Shown here: positions 31,801-40,722 of the stretch, one piece after another
Position numbering within the stretch: position 1 is the stretch's first letter
Layout of the letters: the number at the start of each line of letters is the position of its first letter
From: Akkermansia muciniphila
GTDB lineage: Bacteria > Verrucomicrobiota > Verrucomicrobiia > Verrucomicrobiales > V1-33
Reading direction: 5' to 3'
Assembly (NCBI GenBank): GCA_945900785.1
Contig: CAMDJM010000035.1
Span: 1-45,122, forward strand
DNA length: 45,122 bases
Notes under the pieces: generated by a model
Database searches by the model: none
What the model was told of the DNA's origin: nothing
What the model saw: only the letters and a program-made list of their open reading frames with translations
Translations under genes and position numbers: made by a program

Positions 31801-32214
31801 ATGATGATCCTGAAAAACTCCCTCACCATTCTCGCCATGCTTTTTATTTCAGGATGCGCTGGGGTGATGCTCCCAGGTCGAATGTATGCCCATCCCAGCG
31901 GAAGGACTTTACAGTTCCAGATTCAGACCAGTTATGGAAACGGCAGGATGACGGCTGCCGACCCAGTGACGGGGGAAAAATTCAGCGGCGAATACTCCGG
32001 TTTCTACAAGGGGCAGGAATCGGTTGTAGGAAATGTGGGGGGATTTGGCGTTTCGCTGTTCAAGCCACCGACAGGCGCGAACGCCTTTGGGATTTTGGTA
32101 GGCGACAAGGGCACCACGATCAGACTGTATTTCGAAATCAAGCCTGGGCTTCGCCCAACCGGTCATGGAACCGGTCGGGATCAGGCAGGCAAGGAATATG
32201 AGGTTTTCTTTTAG
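31801..32214 (+). CDS. Small lipoprotein downstream of the Sel1-trypsin gene
   Basis: The 137-residue protein has a lipoprotein signal: MMILKNSLTILAMLFISGC with lipobox ISGC (C19). The mature part is beta-rich with several glycines (GNGRMTAADPVTGEKFSGEY, GQESVVGNVGGFGVSLF) and ends KEYEVFF. I recognise no family. ATG at 31801 or 31804 follows TAGGAA. It starts 63 bp after the Sel1-trypsin gene on the same strand and is probably cotranscribed. Both products should face the periplasm, so it could be the protease's partner, inhibitor or substrate. Confidence 0.75.
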   Translation: MMILKNSLTILAMLFISGCAGVMLPGRMYAHPSGRTLQFQIQTSYGNGRMTAADPVTGEKFSGEYSGFYKGQESVVGNVGGFGVSLFKPPTGANAFGILVGDKGTTIRLYFEIKPGLRPTGHGTGRDQAGKEYEVFF

Positions 32215-32299
32215 CAGGAAAATGGCTTCCGCGTCCGGTCCACATTCCACTAAGCGGGTGAAGGTGGATGGAAACATAGGCGTTATATCGGCGTGTAAA

Positions 32300-32410
32300 G
32301 TGTATTCAAATTATCACTCGCCGAAATCGGGCCGGTGGGAACGGGGCACGGCATAGCAACGGTTGGGGGAATAAACGTATTCACGAAATCAGTTGATTAA
32401 ATGAATACAC
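32300..32410 (+). promoter_or_regulatory. Possible res-type site of the serine recombinase
   Basis: Three copies of one heptamer lie just before the recombinase gene: GTGTATTCA (32300-32308), CGTATTCAC (32376-32384) and the inverse TGAATACAC (32402-32410). The last two face each other across 18 bp. Resolvases bind inverted half-sites in such arrays upstream of their gene. Inference from spacing only. Confidence 0.4.
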
Positions 32411-32426
32411 CGTGTAGCGTGGAACA

Positions 32427-33128
32427 ATGAACGCCACTCCTTCCAACATTGCCTTGCCGGTCGCCATCCTTGTTCGTGTTTCCACCGTGAGGCAGGAAAC
32501 GAGTCGGCAAATCACCGAACTCCGCGCCCATGCCGAGGCCAAAGGCTGGAACGTGGTGGCGGTTTGCGAGGAATTCGCCGTCTCCGGGCGGGTGGACGAA
32601 AGCGAACGGCACGGGCTGCATGACGTGGAGGAATTGGCAAGGGCCGGGAAGATCAAGAAGGTGCTGGTGCATGAAGTCTCCCGGCTGGCCCGGCGGAACT
32701 CCATTGTTCACAAGTTCGTGGAGACGCTGGAAGAGCTGGGCGTGTCCCTCTACTGGCACGCGCAGGGGGTGGAAACGCTCCTTCCTTCCGGCAAACGGAA
32801 TCCCTCCGCAGCGGTGATGCTGGCCTTGCTGGCGGAGATGGCCCGGAATGAGACGGAAACCCTCCGGACCCGGATCATGAGCGGACTGGCGGAGGCCCGG
32901 CGCAAAGGCACCAAGCTGGGACGGCCCGAGGGCACCGGCTACGATGCCAAGCGGCTCATGGAGGAGCACAAGGACATCGTGCGGCTACTGAAAGCAGGCT
33001 ACAGCATCCGAAAGACGGCCAAACTGGCCACGCACAAAGACGGAGGTCGCAAGGGGCAGGCCAAGGGCGCTTCTACCGTGCAGCGGGTCGCAGCGGCCAT
33101 GAAGGAATTGGCCGAGGCGGGTAGCTGA
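32427..33128 (+). CDS. Serine recombinase of the resolvase/invertase family
   Basis: The 233-residue protein has the resolvase catalytic domain: AILVRVSTVRQE with nucleophile S19, then VCEEFAVSGRVDESERHGL, VLVHEVSRLARRN with the catalytic arginines, and EMARNETETLRTRIMSGLAE (long E helix). A C-terminal helix-turn-helix is visible (GYSIRKTAKLA… STVQRV). It is of small-serine-recombinase size rather than the large integrase class. It is the last gene before attR, at the opposite end from the tyrosine integrase. It may resolve multimers of the element or invert a segment. ATG at 32427 follows the three-heptamer array. Confidence 0.9.
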   Translation: MNATPSNIALPVAILVRVSTVRQETSRQITELRAHAEAKGWNVVAVCEEFAVSGRVDESERHGLHDVEELARAGKIKKVLVHEVSRLARRNSIVHKFVETLEELGVSLYWHAQGVETLLPSGKRNPSAAVMLALLAEMARNETETLRTRIMSGLAEARRKGTKLGRPEGTGYDAKRLMEEHKDIVRLLKAGYSIRKTAKLATHKDGGRKGQAKGASTVQRVAAAMKELAEAGS

Positions 33129-33510
33129 GGCAACAGAGGGGAACGTCCGGGCGGCGGCGGGGGGAAGTGGACGGACGGTTTCAATCAGGCCCGAAGGAAC
33201 AAAGTACCAGACGAACTTGGCCAAACAACAGGCCGCAGCTATTCCACCACTGAAAAAGAAAGGCCAGGCTGGAGGAAACATCCGAGTGGAGTAGTCTATA
33301 CGAGACAGAAAAAAGGAGGAGCGAAGGCGAAAGCCGGGCAGGGGGGGGAGGGGGGTGCGCACTTCGGGCCAGAGGACTCATTGAAATGGGTCTTGCCCCT
33401 CGCAAAATTTTCCCAAAAGGGATTGGCGGCGCTGGCGTCCTATTCTCAATTCAATTCTCAGTTTCACTATAGATCGCGTAAATCATTGTAAATCAATGCT
33501 TTTGATAATC
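33129..33510 (+). other. Gene-free right end of the island
   Basis: No gene is supported. It holds a G-rich run (33335-33354: G3, then G8 and G6 separated by single or double bases), which could form a G-quadruplex, and the right arm-type motifs (33454-33488) next to attR. Confidence 0.6.
33454..33488 (+). promoter_or_regulatory. Putative right arm-type integrase binding sites
   Basis: ATTCTCAGTTTCA (33454-33466) and GCGTAAATCATTG (33476-33488) match motifs near attL. The second is followed by a direct copy, so the region reads GTAAATCATT-GTAAATCAAT. They end 22 bp before the core repeat. Confidence 0.5.
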
Positions 33511-33557
33511 ATTCTGATTCTCTTTGACAAGGTTCGAATCTTTGCGGGGTAACCACC
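33511..33557 (+). repeat. attR, 47-bp core repeat
   Basis: Copy of 22905-22951 with one mismatch (T at 33541). It is the 3' half of tRNA-Gln(CTG) without its 5' half, so not a tRNA gene. It marks the right end of the element. Confidence 0.92.
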
Positions 33558-33576
33558 TTGGCGGGCACCTCCACTC

Positions 33577-35070
33577 TCAGGCGTCGCCATTCCACTTCCA
33601 GCCTGGATGGCGGATGAATTGCAGCGCTTCCTTGATCCCCATGCCGGCTTTGGCCTGCTGCTGAAAGCCATCGCGGCGCTGGTTCCAAAGCGAACGCTCG
33701 GCGGGGGCGGCGTGGTGGCGGCCTTGATAGGCGACCTGATTGCCCACCAGCATGACGAGGTAGCCTTCGATGCCGAAGTCCGTATCGGAGTGGGGCAGCA
33801 TGTGACGGCAGAATCCGGTAGGGCCATTTTCCTTGTAAAACTCCAGCAGATCACCGATCCCTGACACATCTGTGTCCGAACGGCATTGCCGCCAAAAGGG
33901 GGTATCCCGCTGGGTGTTGGTGTAGTAGTGCAGGGCCAGGAAATCCCGGATTTCCTCCCAGGTGCGGTTCATGACCTTGTTGAAGAGGGTGCGCATGGTC
34001 GGGGTGGGTTGGAGTGCGCAGTGCTGCAGGAGATCAATCAGGGTCTGCACTTCGGAGCACACCACCATCAGGGCGGTAGCCTCAAGCGGCTCGACAAAAC
34101 CGCCCGCATTGCCGATGGCGACAACGTTATCCACCCACATGCGGCGGTAGTGGCCGCTGCGGAATTTCACCACGCGCGGGGATTTCGGGGCCTTGGGATT
34201 GCGCGCGAGGAATTCTTCACAGGCCTGATCATCGGAAATCGCCCCGGAGGCATAGACGTAGCCGCGGTTCACATGGAACTCATGTTCGATCTGCCACGAC
34301 CAGCCGGCATTCATGGTTTCCGCTGTGGTGTAGGGGAGGATGGGCTCGTCCGCGCCCCGGTCCCAGCCGCCCACCACGGCGCGGTCGCAGAAGAGGGTTT
34401 TGTCGAAACTGACAAACGGCTCCTCGAGGGCCTTGCCCAGCAGCTCGCTGCGGAATCCGCTGCTATCCACGAAAAAGTCAGCCTCAAGGCGACGTCCGTC
34501 CTCCAGGATCACGGCCTTGATCCCCGCCTCGCCACGTTCGTGGCCATTGACCTTGCCATCGACGATCTCCACCCCCACCTGAGCGGCCACCACTTCCAGG
34601 ACATCGATCAGCTTTTTGTTTTCAATGTGAAAGCCATGCCAGCCCTGAATATCGGGCGCGCCATTGGCCTGGCGGGCCCAGCCCATGTCCTCGGCCATCA
34701 GGGCAGAGGGCAGATCCACGCTGCGGAATTCCTCATTGCAGTAAAATCCATTCGGGCGGGGCAGGTCGCTCCAGTGGGCATCCAGTTGCTTGCTGAAGGT
34801 ATAGTCAAAGCGCCCGCGGGGCCCCCAGAGGAAGCGGATTCCCAGCTTCCAGGTCGGCTCTGCCATGGCGTAAAAATGCTTCCGGCTGATTTTCAGATAG
34901 TCGAAAAGGTGGCGGGGAAAATTGGGGGTGGTCCCCTCGCCCACCCCGATGGTGCCGATCTCAGGGCTGCGCACCACCGTGACCTTCAATTGGGGGATTT
35001 TGAGTTTCAGGGAAATGGCGGCGAGCAGCCCGGCACTGCCGGAGCCAAGCACAAGAATTGAGCTGATCAT
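33577..35070 (-). CDS. Flavin-dependent halogenase family protein (tryptophan-halogenase type)
   Basis: The 497-residue protein has an FAD-binding Rossmann start (ILVLGSGSAGLLAAIS, GxGxxG at 9-14) and IGVGEGTTPNF. K75 in PTWKLGIRFLWG matches the catalytic lysine of PrnA-like halogenases, and NAGGFVEPLEAT holds the conserved glutamates. The halogenase motif WxWxIP reads WSWQIE here (W257-E262), so its proline is replaced. It probably belongs to the large family of tryptophan-halogenase-like proteins whose substrates are unknown; halogenation itself is plausible but not proven. ATG at 35068-35070. It lies just outside attR, convergent with the island genes and divergent from the next gene, and no flavin reductase is nearby. 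Confidence 0.88.
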   Translation of the reverse strand: MISSILVLGSGSAGLLAAISLKLKIPQLKVTVVRSPEIGTIGVGEGTTPNFPRHLFDYLKISRKHFYAMAEPTWKLGIRFLWGPRGRFDYTFSKQLDAHWSDLPRPNGFYCNEEFRSVDLPSALMAEDMGWARQANGAPDIQGWHGFHIENKKLIDVLEVVAAQVGVEIVDGKVNGHERGEAGIKAVILEDGRRLEADFFVDSSGFRSELLGKALEEPFVSFDKTLFCDRAVVGGWDRGADEPILPYTTAETMNAGWSWQIEHEFHVNRGYVYASGAISDDQACEEFLARNPKAPKSPRVVKFRSGHYRRMWVDNVVAIGNAGGFVEPLEATALMVVCSEVQTLIDLLQHCALQPTPTMRTLFNKVMNRTWEEIRDFLALHYYTNTQRDTPFWRQCRSDTDVSGIGDLLEFYKENGPTGFCRHMLPHSDTDFGIEGYLVMLVGNQVAYQGRHHAAPAERSLWNQRRDGFQQQAKAGMGIKEALQFIRHPGWKWNGDA

Positions 35071-35164
35071 GAGTTAAAAGTAGGGGTAATCATCCTTTCA
35101 GCCAGAAACGCTCCCCGGCGACAAGGTGGAACTTGGTCTGTTTGAAAATTTCTTTCCGGATGGG

Positions 35165-36229
35165 GTGAAACGTGTATTTTGCGCAGTGCATAAACTTATT
35201 TTTCCCTGTATCCTTGTCCTGGCGGCAGCCTCGGCCCTTCCTGCCATCCCCGTGGGGACGACTCTGGTCCTGACGTCCGAGCCGGCCTACAATGTGCTGA
35301 CGGTTACCTTGGATCCCGTGGTGGGTTTTGACCTCTCCAGCACGGATTCTTCGCGGATGACTGGCAGCATTCAGGTTCTCCTCGACATCGACCCCGTGGC
35401 TGCCACCACCCCCATCCTCACCATGGTGGAAGGCCGGACCTATGGGACAGACCTGCGGTTCAAGCGCAGCTTTTTTCCAAGTGGATATGAGATGACATTC
35501 CGGGGAGCCTCCGCCTTCATCCAGACTCCGGCCCCGCCCGGCATGGTCACTCCAGCCACCGGACGCTTTGCGGCAAATCAATACCGCTTTGATATTGATC
35601 AGGGAGTCCTCTCCGGCACCGCCCTCGGCAATCCTGTCAGCCAGACCTTCACCCCGGAAGCCCCTTCCTCCGGTCTGGGCACCGGCTCCGGCAGCATCCT
35701 CCTCACCAGTCTCGGCGATTCCGGCCTTTTCCGGAACTTCGATGTTCTCGTTACCATTCCCGTTTCCAATGGCGGCAGTTTCCTTTCGGATACCATCACC
35801 GTGAACGTCAATGCGTCCGGCACCATTCGCGCCCTCGGCACCGTGCAGGTGCCCCGCACCCCGTATCTCGACTGGACCATCCGTCAAAACCAGCCCGGGG
35901 CCCCTTTCCATACCGATCCCGAAAGCGACGGCATCCCTCACGGCCTGCTTTGGGCCCTGGGCCTGTCCGCCCCGGATGATCCCCGGCCGCACCTCCTGCG
36001 TCCGGATCCGGATCTTCCTGGCACTTTCCTCTTCACCCTGCCGGACCCTGGCTCCGCCGCCCCGATTCTGGTCGAAAGCTCCACCGACCTCACCCACTGG
36101 ACTCCGGTGCCCTCTGCCTCTGTGACTGCGCTCACCAATCCGGTCCCCACCCGCATCCGGGGCGACATCCGCATCGCTCCCTCAGGCGACATCCAGCGCT
36201 TCCTCCGGCTCTCGGTGTTGGAACCCTGA
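35165..36229 (+). CDS. Exported protein with Verrucomicrobia-type C-terminal module
   Basis: The 354-residue protein begins MKRVFCAVHKLIFPCILVLA, a Sec signal peptide (GTG at 35165; a GTG at 35186 would also give a signal). The body is beta-rich, low in charge and contains GSGSILLTSLGDSGLFRNFD, of unknown fold. The last roughly 100 residues (DPESDGIPHGLLWALGLSAP … ILVESSTDLTHWTPV … IQRFLRLSV) match, in layout, the C-terminal module of the CotH protein at 16763-21718 (DGDGLSTLLEYALG … FVRVAV). Function is unknown. It may be a surface or secreted protein; the shared tail may be a sorting or anchoring module. It stands alone between the halogenase (divergent) and queG. Confidence 0.75.
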   Translation: MKRVFCAVHKLIFPCILVLAAASALPAIPVGTTLVLTSEPAYNVLTVTLDPVVGFDLSSTDSSRMTGSIQVLLDIDPVAATTPILTMVEGRTYGTDLRFKRSFFPSGYEMTFRGASAFIQTPAPPGMVTPATGRFAANQYRFDIDQGVLSGTALGNPVSQTFTPEAPSSGLGTGSGSILLTSLGDSGLFRNFDVLVTIPVSNGGSFLSDTITVNVNASGTIRALGTVQVPRTPYLDWTIRQNQPGAPFHTDPESDGIPHGLLWALGLSAPDDPRPHLLRPDPDLPGTFLFTLPDPGSAAPILVESSTDLTHWTPVPSASVTALTNPVPTRIRGDIRIAPSGDIQRFLRLSVLEP

Positions 36230-36410
36230 GGATCTTTCCGGGCCATCCCGGCAGCAGCCGTCGGGAACCGGGCCTTGCTGCGGGCTCAGACAGCCTGAGG
36301 TCAGGATGGAGTGTCGTGAAAGCTGGAGCCATCGACGGGGCGATACCGGGCAAGGGGCAGTCTGCGATAAGGCTGATGGGGTTCACGGGGGGTCAGGCAG
36401 TTTTATTTTT

Positions 36411-37537
<1,127 letters not shown>

Positions 37538-37541
<4 letters not shown>

Positions 37542-38086
37542 ACCAGGGCGGTGGTGAAGTGAACGCGGACAGATTCTGCCAGGCCGTAGGCGGCTTCATC
37601 CGGGGTGACATCGGAGACATCAAAGTCCTGGTGCGCCGCACTGGCATACAGGGGACGGCGCAGCGCCAGGAGATCGTGCACCGTCTGGCGGGGATCGGGG
37701 GTGCGGACGAGGGGGCGGTCGTGGTTCCGCATGATGCGCTGGTAGAGCACGTCTTCCGGCGGATTCAGCCAAATGACGAATCCGAGGGCGCGGAGTTTGG
37801 GGATGTTGTCAGGCACGGTGACCAAGCCTCCGCCGGTGGAGATGACGGCGCGTCTGGTAGAGGCCAGTTCATCCAGCACGGAGGATTCGATGGCCCGGAA
37901 TCCGGCTTCGCCTACCTCCTCAAAGATACGGGGAATGGGACAGCGGGCTTTTTTGACAATGAGGTGGTCCGTATCCAAAAACTGGAAACCCAACTGCCGG
38001 GCGAGGAGTTGCCCGACTGTGGTTTTCCCGCACCCCATGAAGCCGATGAGGAGGACATTGAGCGGAAGGGGCTCTGACGCGGACAT
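37538..38086 (-). CDS. aroK: Shikimate kinase AroK
   Basis: The 182-residue enzyme phosphorylates shikimate at the 3-OH with ATP in aromatic amino-acid synthesis. Walker A is GFMGCGKTTVGQLLARQLGF, the shikimate-binding Asp is in FLDTDHLI, Arg in EAGFRAIE, and STGGGLV is the third conserved block; RNHDRPLVR is the lid region. Start: two adjacent ATGs (38086 and 38089) follow AAGGAG; the second gives the better spacing. It overlaps queG. Confidence 0.95.
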
Positions 38087-38308
38087 CATGCTCCTTCGCC
38101 TGAAACTCCCCACCGCACAAGGCCGCTTCCATCCGGAGCCAGGCCAGGGCTGGATTCCAATTGCTGTCAGGACAGTATCCTTCAGGGTAAATTTCATGAT
38201 GCGATCCGGTGGCCGCCTCCCTGCCGTCTGCCTCTGCAGGTGCCGCCGGTGGGTGAAATACGATTGCGATCCTGCCGGGAGCGGGTGCATGCTGGGTTTT
38301 GTCCGCCC

Positions 38309-39643
38309 ATGGATCCCAAAATTGCGCTTTTCCTGACCATCCTCGCCGGGGTGGGGGCCTTGTTCTGCCTGTGGCGCAGTCACCTGGCGAATGGACGGTT
38401 CCGTTTGATCGATGCGCTGCCGACTTCCCGCACCCAGGGGGTATTTATTGGCCTCGTGGAACTGAAGGGAACCGCCGAAGGGGAACCCGTGATTTCCTAC
38501 CTGACGGAAAAGGAGTGCCTGCACTACCGGTGGTCGGTGAATGAGGAATGGCAGCGCACCGTGACGGAAACCTATCAGGATAATGAGGGCCGCACCCAGA
38601 CCCGGCATAGGACGGAGTCCGGTTGGTCCACCGTGGCCAGCGGCGGGGAATCCCGCTCCTTTTACCTGAAGGACGATACCGGCGCGGTGCTGGTGCACCC
38701 GGAGGGGGCGGAAATCCGGCCCTTTCAATTATTGTCAGAGCGCGTCACGCAGGCCAATCCGCTCTATTATGCCAAAGGCCCGGCGGCCGCGGTCATGGAT
38801 TCCACGGGCGTGCGGCGGTTCCTGGAGGAAGGCATCCCGCTCCATGCCCAGGTGTTTATTGTCGGTCAGGCGAGGGAGCGTCAGGATGTGGTGGCGGCGG
38901 AGCTGGCCAGTGCGCCGGACGTGCCGCTCTATCTGGTGACCACAGAGGAGGAGGCGCAGGTGCTGAAGCGTTACGGACGGTCCCGGGATTGGTTGGGAAT
39001 GCTCGGTCTGCTGCTGGCGGCCGGTTGCGGGTATGGCCTGGGCCTGCTGGGCGGTGCGGTCCCGGTGTGGCCGGCGGTGGCCGCAGGGCTGCTCTATCTG
39101 GGGGGCTGGGGACTGACCTGGATCTGGATGTGTTATAACAGTCTGGTGGATGTCCGGAACCGGGTGCGCCAGGGCTGGTCCCTGATCGAGGTGCAACTGA
39201 AGCGGCGCTATGATTTGATTCCTCCTATTGTGGCGGCGGTGGATGGGCTGCAACTGCACGGGCAGCAGGTGTTGGCCGCAGTGAGCGATCTGCGGAGCCA
39301 GCAGTTGGCCACTCCGCCCGGCACCGCCGGTCCGGACTATCATGGGCTCTCGGCCCGCATCGGGGTGCTGGCAGAAGCCTATCCGGTTTTGGGGACCAGC
39401 GCAGCCTTTCTCCATCTCCAGAAAACCCTGACGGAAACCGAGCAGCGCATTGCCCTGGCGCGGGATTATTTCAATGGCATCGCCACCGCCTACAATACGC
39501 GGCTGGAAGTGTTTCCCGATTCCGTGCTGGGCCGGCTGTCCGGCTTTACGCCGCAATCCCTGCTCGCCGCTGCGGAGTTTGAGCGGGCCCCGGTTTCCCT
39601 GCAGGAGCCGGAGCCGGCCCCGCCGGAGCAGGCTGCGGTGTGA
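38309..39643 (+). CDS. GIDE-like domain fused to a LemA family domain
   Basis: The 444-residue protein starts with a membrane helix (IALFLTILAGVGALFCLW). Next comes a GIDE-like extracytoplasmic or cytosolic domain (about 35-230), with FIGLVELKGTAEGEP, TEKECLHYRWSVNEEWQR, AVLVHPEGAEI and GVRRFLEEGIPLHAQVFIVG. Two helices (about 240-290) lead to a LemA domain (YNSLVDVRNRVRQGWSLIEV then QLKRRYDLIPPIVAAV, and RDYFNGIATAYNTRLEVFP, F-GF-P at the end). LemA and GIDE-like proteins are normally separate neighbours; here they are one chain. Role unknown, probably membrane scaffold or stress related. ATG at 38309 is chosen. Confidence 0.85.
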   Translation: MDPKIALFLTILAGVGALFCLWRSHLANGRFRLIDALPTSRTQGVFIGLVELKGTAEGEPVISYLTEKECLHYRWSVNEEWQRTVTETYQDNEGRTQTRHRTESGWSTVASGGESRSFYLKDDTGAVLVHPEGAEIRPFQLLSERVTQANPLYYAKGPAAAVMDSTGVRRFLEEGIPLHAQVFIVGQARERQDVVAAELASAPDVPLYLVTTEEEAQVLKRYGRSRDWLGMLGLLLAAGCGYGLGLLGGAVPVWPAVAAGLLYLGGWGLTWIWMCYNSLVDVRNRVRQGWSLIEVQLKRRYDLIPPIVAAVDGLQLHGQQVLAAVSDLRSQQLATPPGTAGPDYHGLSARIGVLAEAYPVLGTSAAFLHLQKTLTETEQRIALARDYFNGIATAYNTRLEVFPDSVLGRLSGFTPQSLLAAAEFERAPVSLQEPEPAPPEQAAV

Positions 39644-39702
39644 GTTTCGTGCTGTTTCTTCCCGCTCGCTTTCAGCGCGCTGGTGTGGAAAAGAAGCGGA
39701 CT

Positions 39703-40722
39703 ATGAAAACCGGCAGGCGTCAATTTCTCAGTCTGGGCACCTCCCTCGTGGCGTGCGGAACCTCTTCAATTTCCCGTGCGGCCGAAGGCGCTCCTGCCGT
39801 GCCGGGGACGGATCTGCCGCTGATCGTTTCCACCTGGCCGTTTGGCAGGCCTGCCAATGAGGCGGCCTTGGCGGCGATTCTGGCGGGCGGCTCCTTGCTG
39901 GACGGGGTGGAGCAGGGCATCCACGTGCCGGAGCTGGATGCAGGCAACAAATCGGTCGGTCTGGGTGGCTTGCCCAACGACGCCGGGGTGGTGCAGTTGG
40001 ATGCCTGCATCATGTCCGGCCCGGGACACCGGGCGGGCAGCGTGGCGGCGCTGGAAGGCATCGTTCATCCCATTTCAGCCGCCCGCCGGGTGATGGAAAA
40101 GACGCCACATGTGATGTTGGTAGGGGAAGGAGCCCGCATGTTTGCCCTGGAGCAGGGTTTGGCATCCCGGCCGAACGACACCGCTGCCGCCTACGAAGCC
40201 TGGCGGAAAAAGCGGGCGGAAAAGGCTGCCGTAAAACCCGCGACGGAGAAAAATCACGATACCATCGCCCTGCTCATCCTTGGCGCGGATGGGAACATTT
40301 GTGGGGGCTGCTCCACCAGCGGCTGGGGCGGCAAGTTGCCTGGACGGGTGGGAGACTCCCCCATCATCGGCAGCGGGCTGTATGTGGATAATGAAGTCGG
40401 GGCCGCCGGAGCCACCGGCCTCGGGGAAAATGTGATGCGTTATTGCGGATCGTTCCTCGTGGTGGAGCTGATGCGTCAGGGATTGCATCCCCAGGAAGCC
40501 TGTCTGGAGGTGATCCGCCGCATTGCCAAAAAGGACCCGAAGGGCATGGGAATATCCGTTAGCTTTGTGGCCCTGGACAAGCAGGGCCGCTACGGCGCAG
40601 CAGGTTCGGCGGCAGGCTTCCAATATGCGGTGACAAACCGGAAGACGAGCACCGTCCTGAAGGCCCCCGGGGTAGGAAACCGAGACATCGGTCCGGTCGG
40701 GGGCAATCAGTCTCCGAAATAA
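39703..40722 (+). CDS. Glycosylasparaginase / asparaginase-2 family Ntn hydrolase, Tat-exported
   Basis: The 339-residue protein has a Tat signal (GRRQFLSLG then ACGTSSISRAAEG). It is an Ntn hydrolase: DGVEQGIHVPELDAGNKSVG in the alpha part, and EKNHDTIALLILG with the autocleavage threonine T187, which becomes the nucleophile of the beta subunit. DSPIIGSGLYVDNEVGAAGA and GLGENVMRYCGSFLVVELMR complete it. The family cleaves the GlcNAc-Asn bond of N-linked glycans (aspartylglucosaminidase) or acts on asparagine. Folded export to the periplasm fits scavenging of glycopeptides. Start ATG at 39703 gives the Tat motif. Confidence 0.93.
   Translation: MKTGRRQFLSLGTSLVACGTSSISRAAEGAPAVPGTDLPLIVSTWPFGRPANEAALAAILAGGSLLDGVEQGIHVPELDAGNKSVGLGGLPNDAGVVQLDACIMSGPGHRAGSVAALEGIVHPISAARRVMEKTPHVMLVGEGARMFALEQGLASRPNDTAAAYEAWRKKRAEKAAVKPATEKNHDTIALLILGADGNICGGCSTSGWGGKLPGRVGDSPIIGSGLYVDNEVGAAGATGLGENVMRYCGSFLVVELMRQGLHPQEACLEVIRRIAKKDPKGMGISVSFVALDKQGRYGAAGSAAGFQYAVTNRKTSTVLKAPGVGNRDIGPVGGNQSPK

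Larger units (their letters stand above)
22905..33557 (+). mobile_element. 10.6-kb integrative element in tRNA-Gln(CTG)
   Basis: It is bounded by a 47-bp direct repeat (46/47 identical, period 10,606 bp) made of the tRNA anticodon loop through T-arm, acceptor and 5 further bases. A tyrosine integrase gene lies beside the left end. All genes run the same way: integrase, zinc-ribbon protein, AlpA-like protein, small orphan, primase-like protein, RepA-like ATPase, Sel1-trypsin protein, lipoprotein, serine recombinase. There are no visible capsid, packaging or conjugation genes, so it may be a phage satellite or other dependent element. Confidence 0.9.

Noticed and set aside
33511..33552. tRNA-Gln-like sequence
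   Set aside because: It contains only the anticodon loop through the acceptor 3' side. The 5' acceptor strand and D-arm are missing, so it is an att duplicate and not a tRNA gene.
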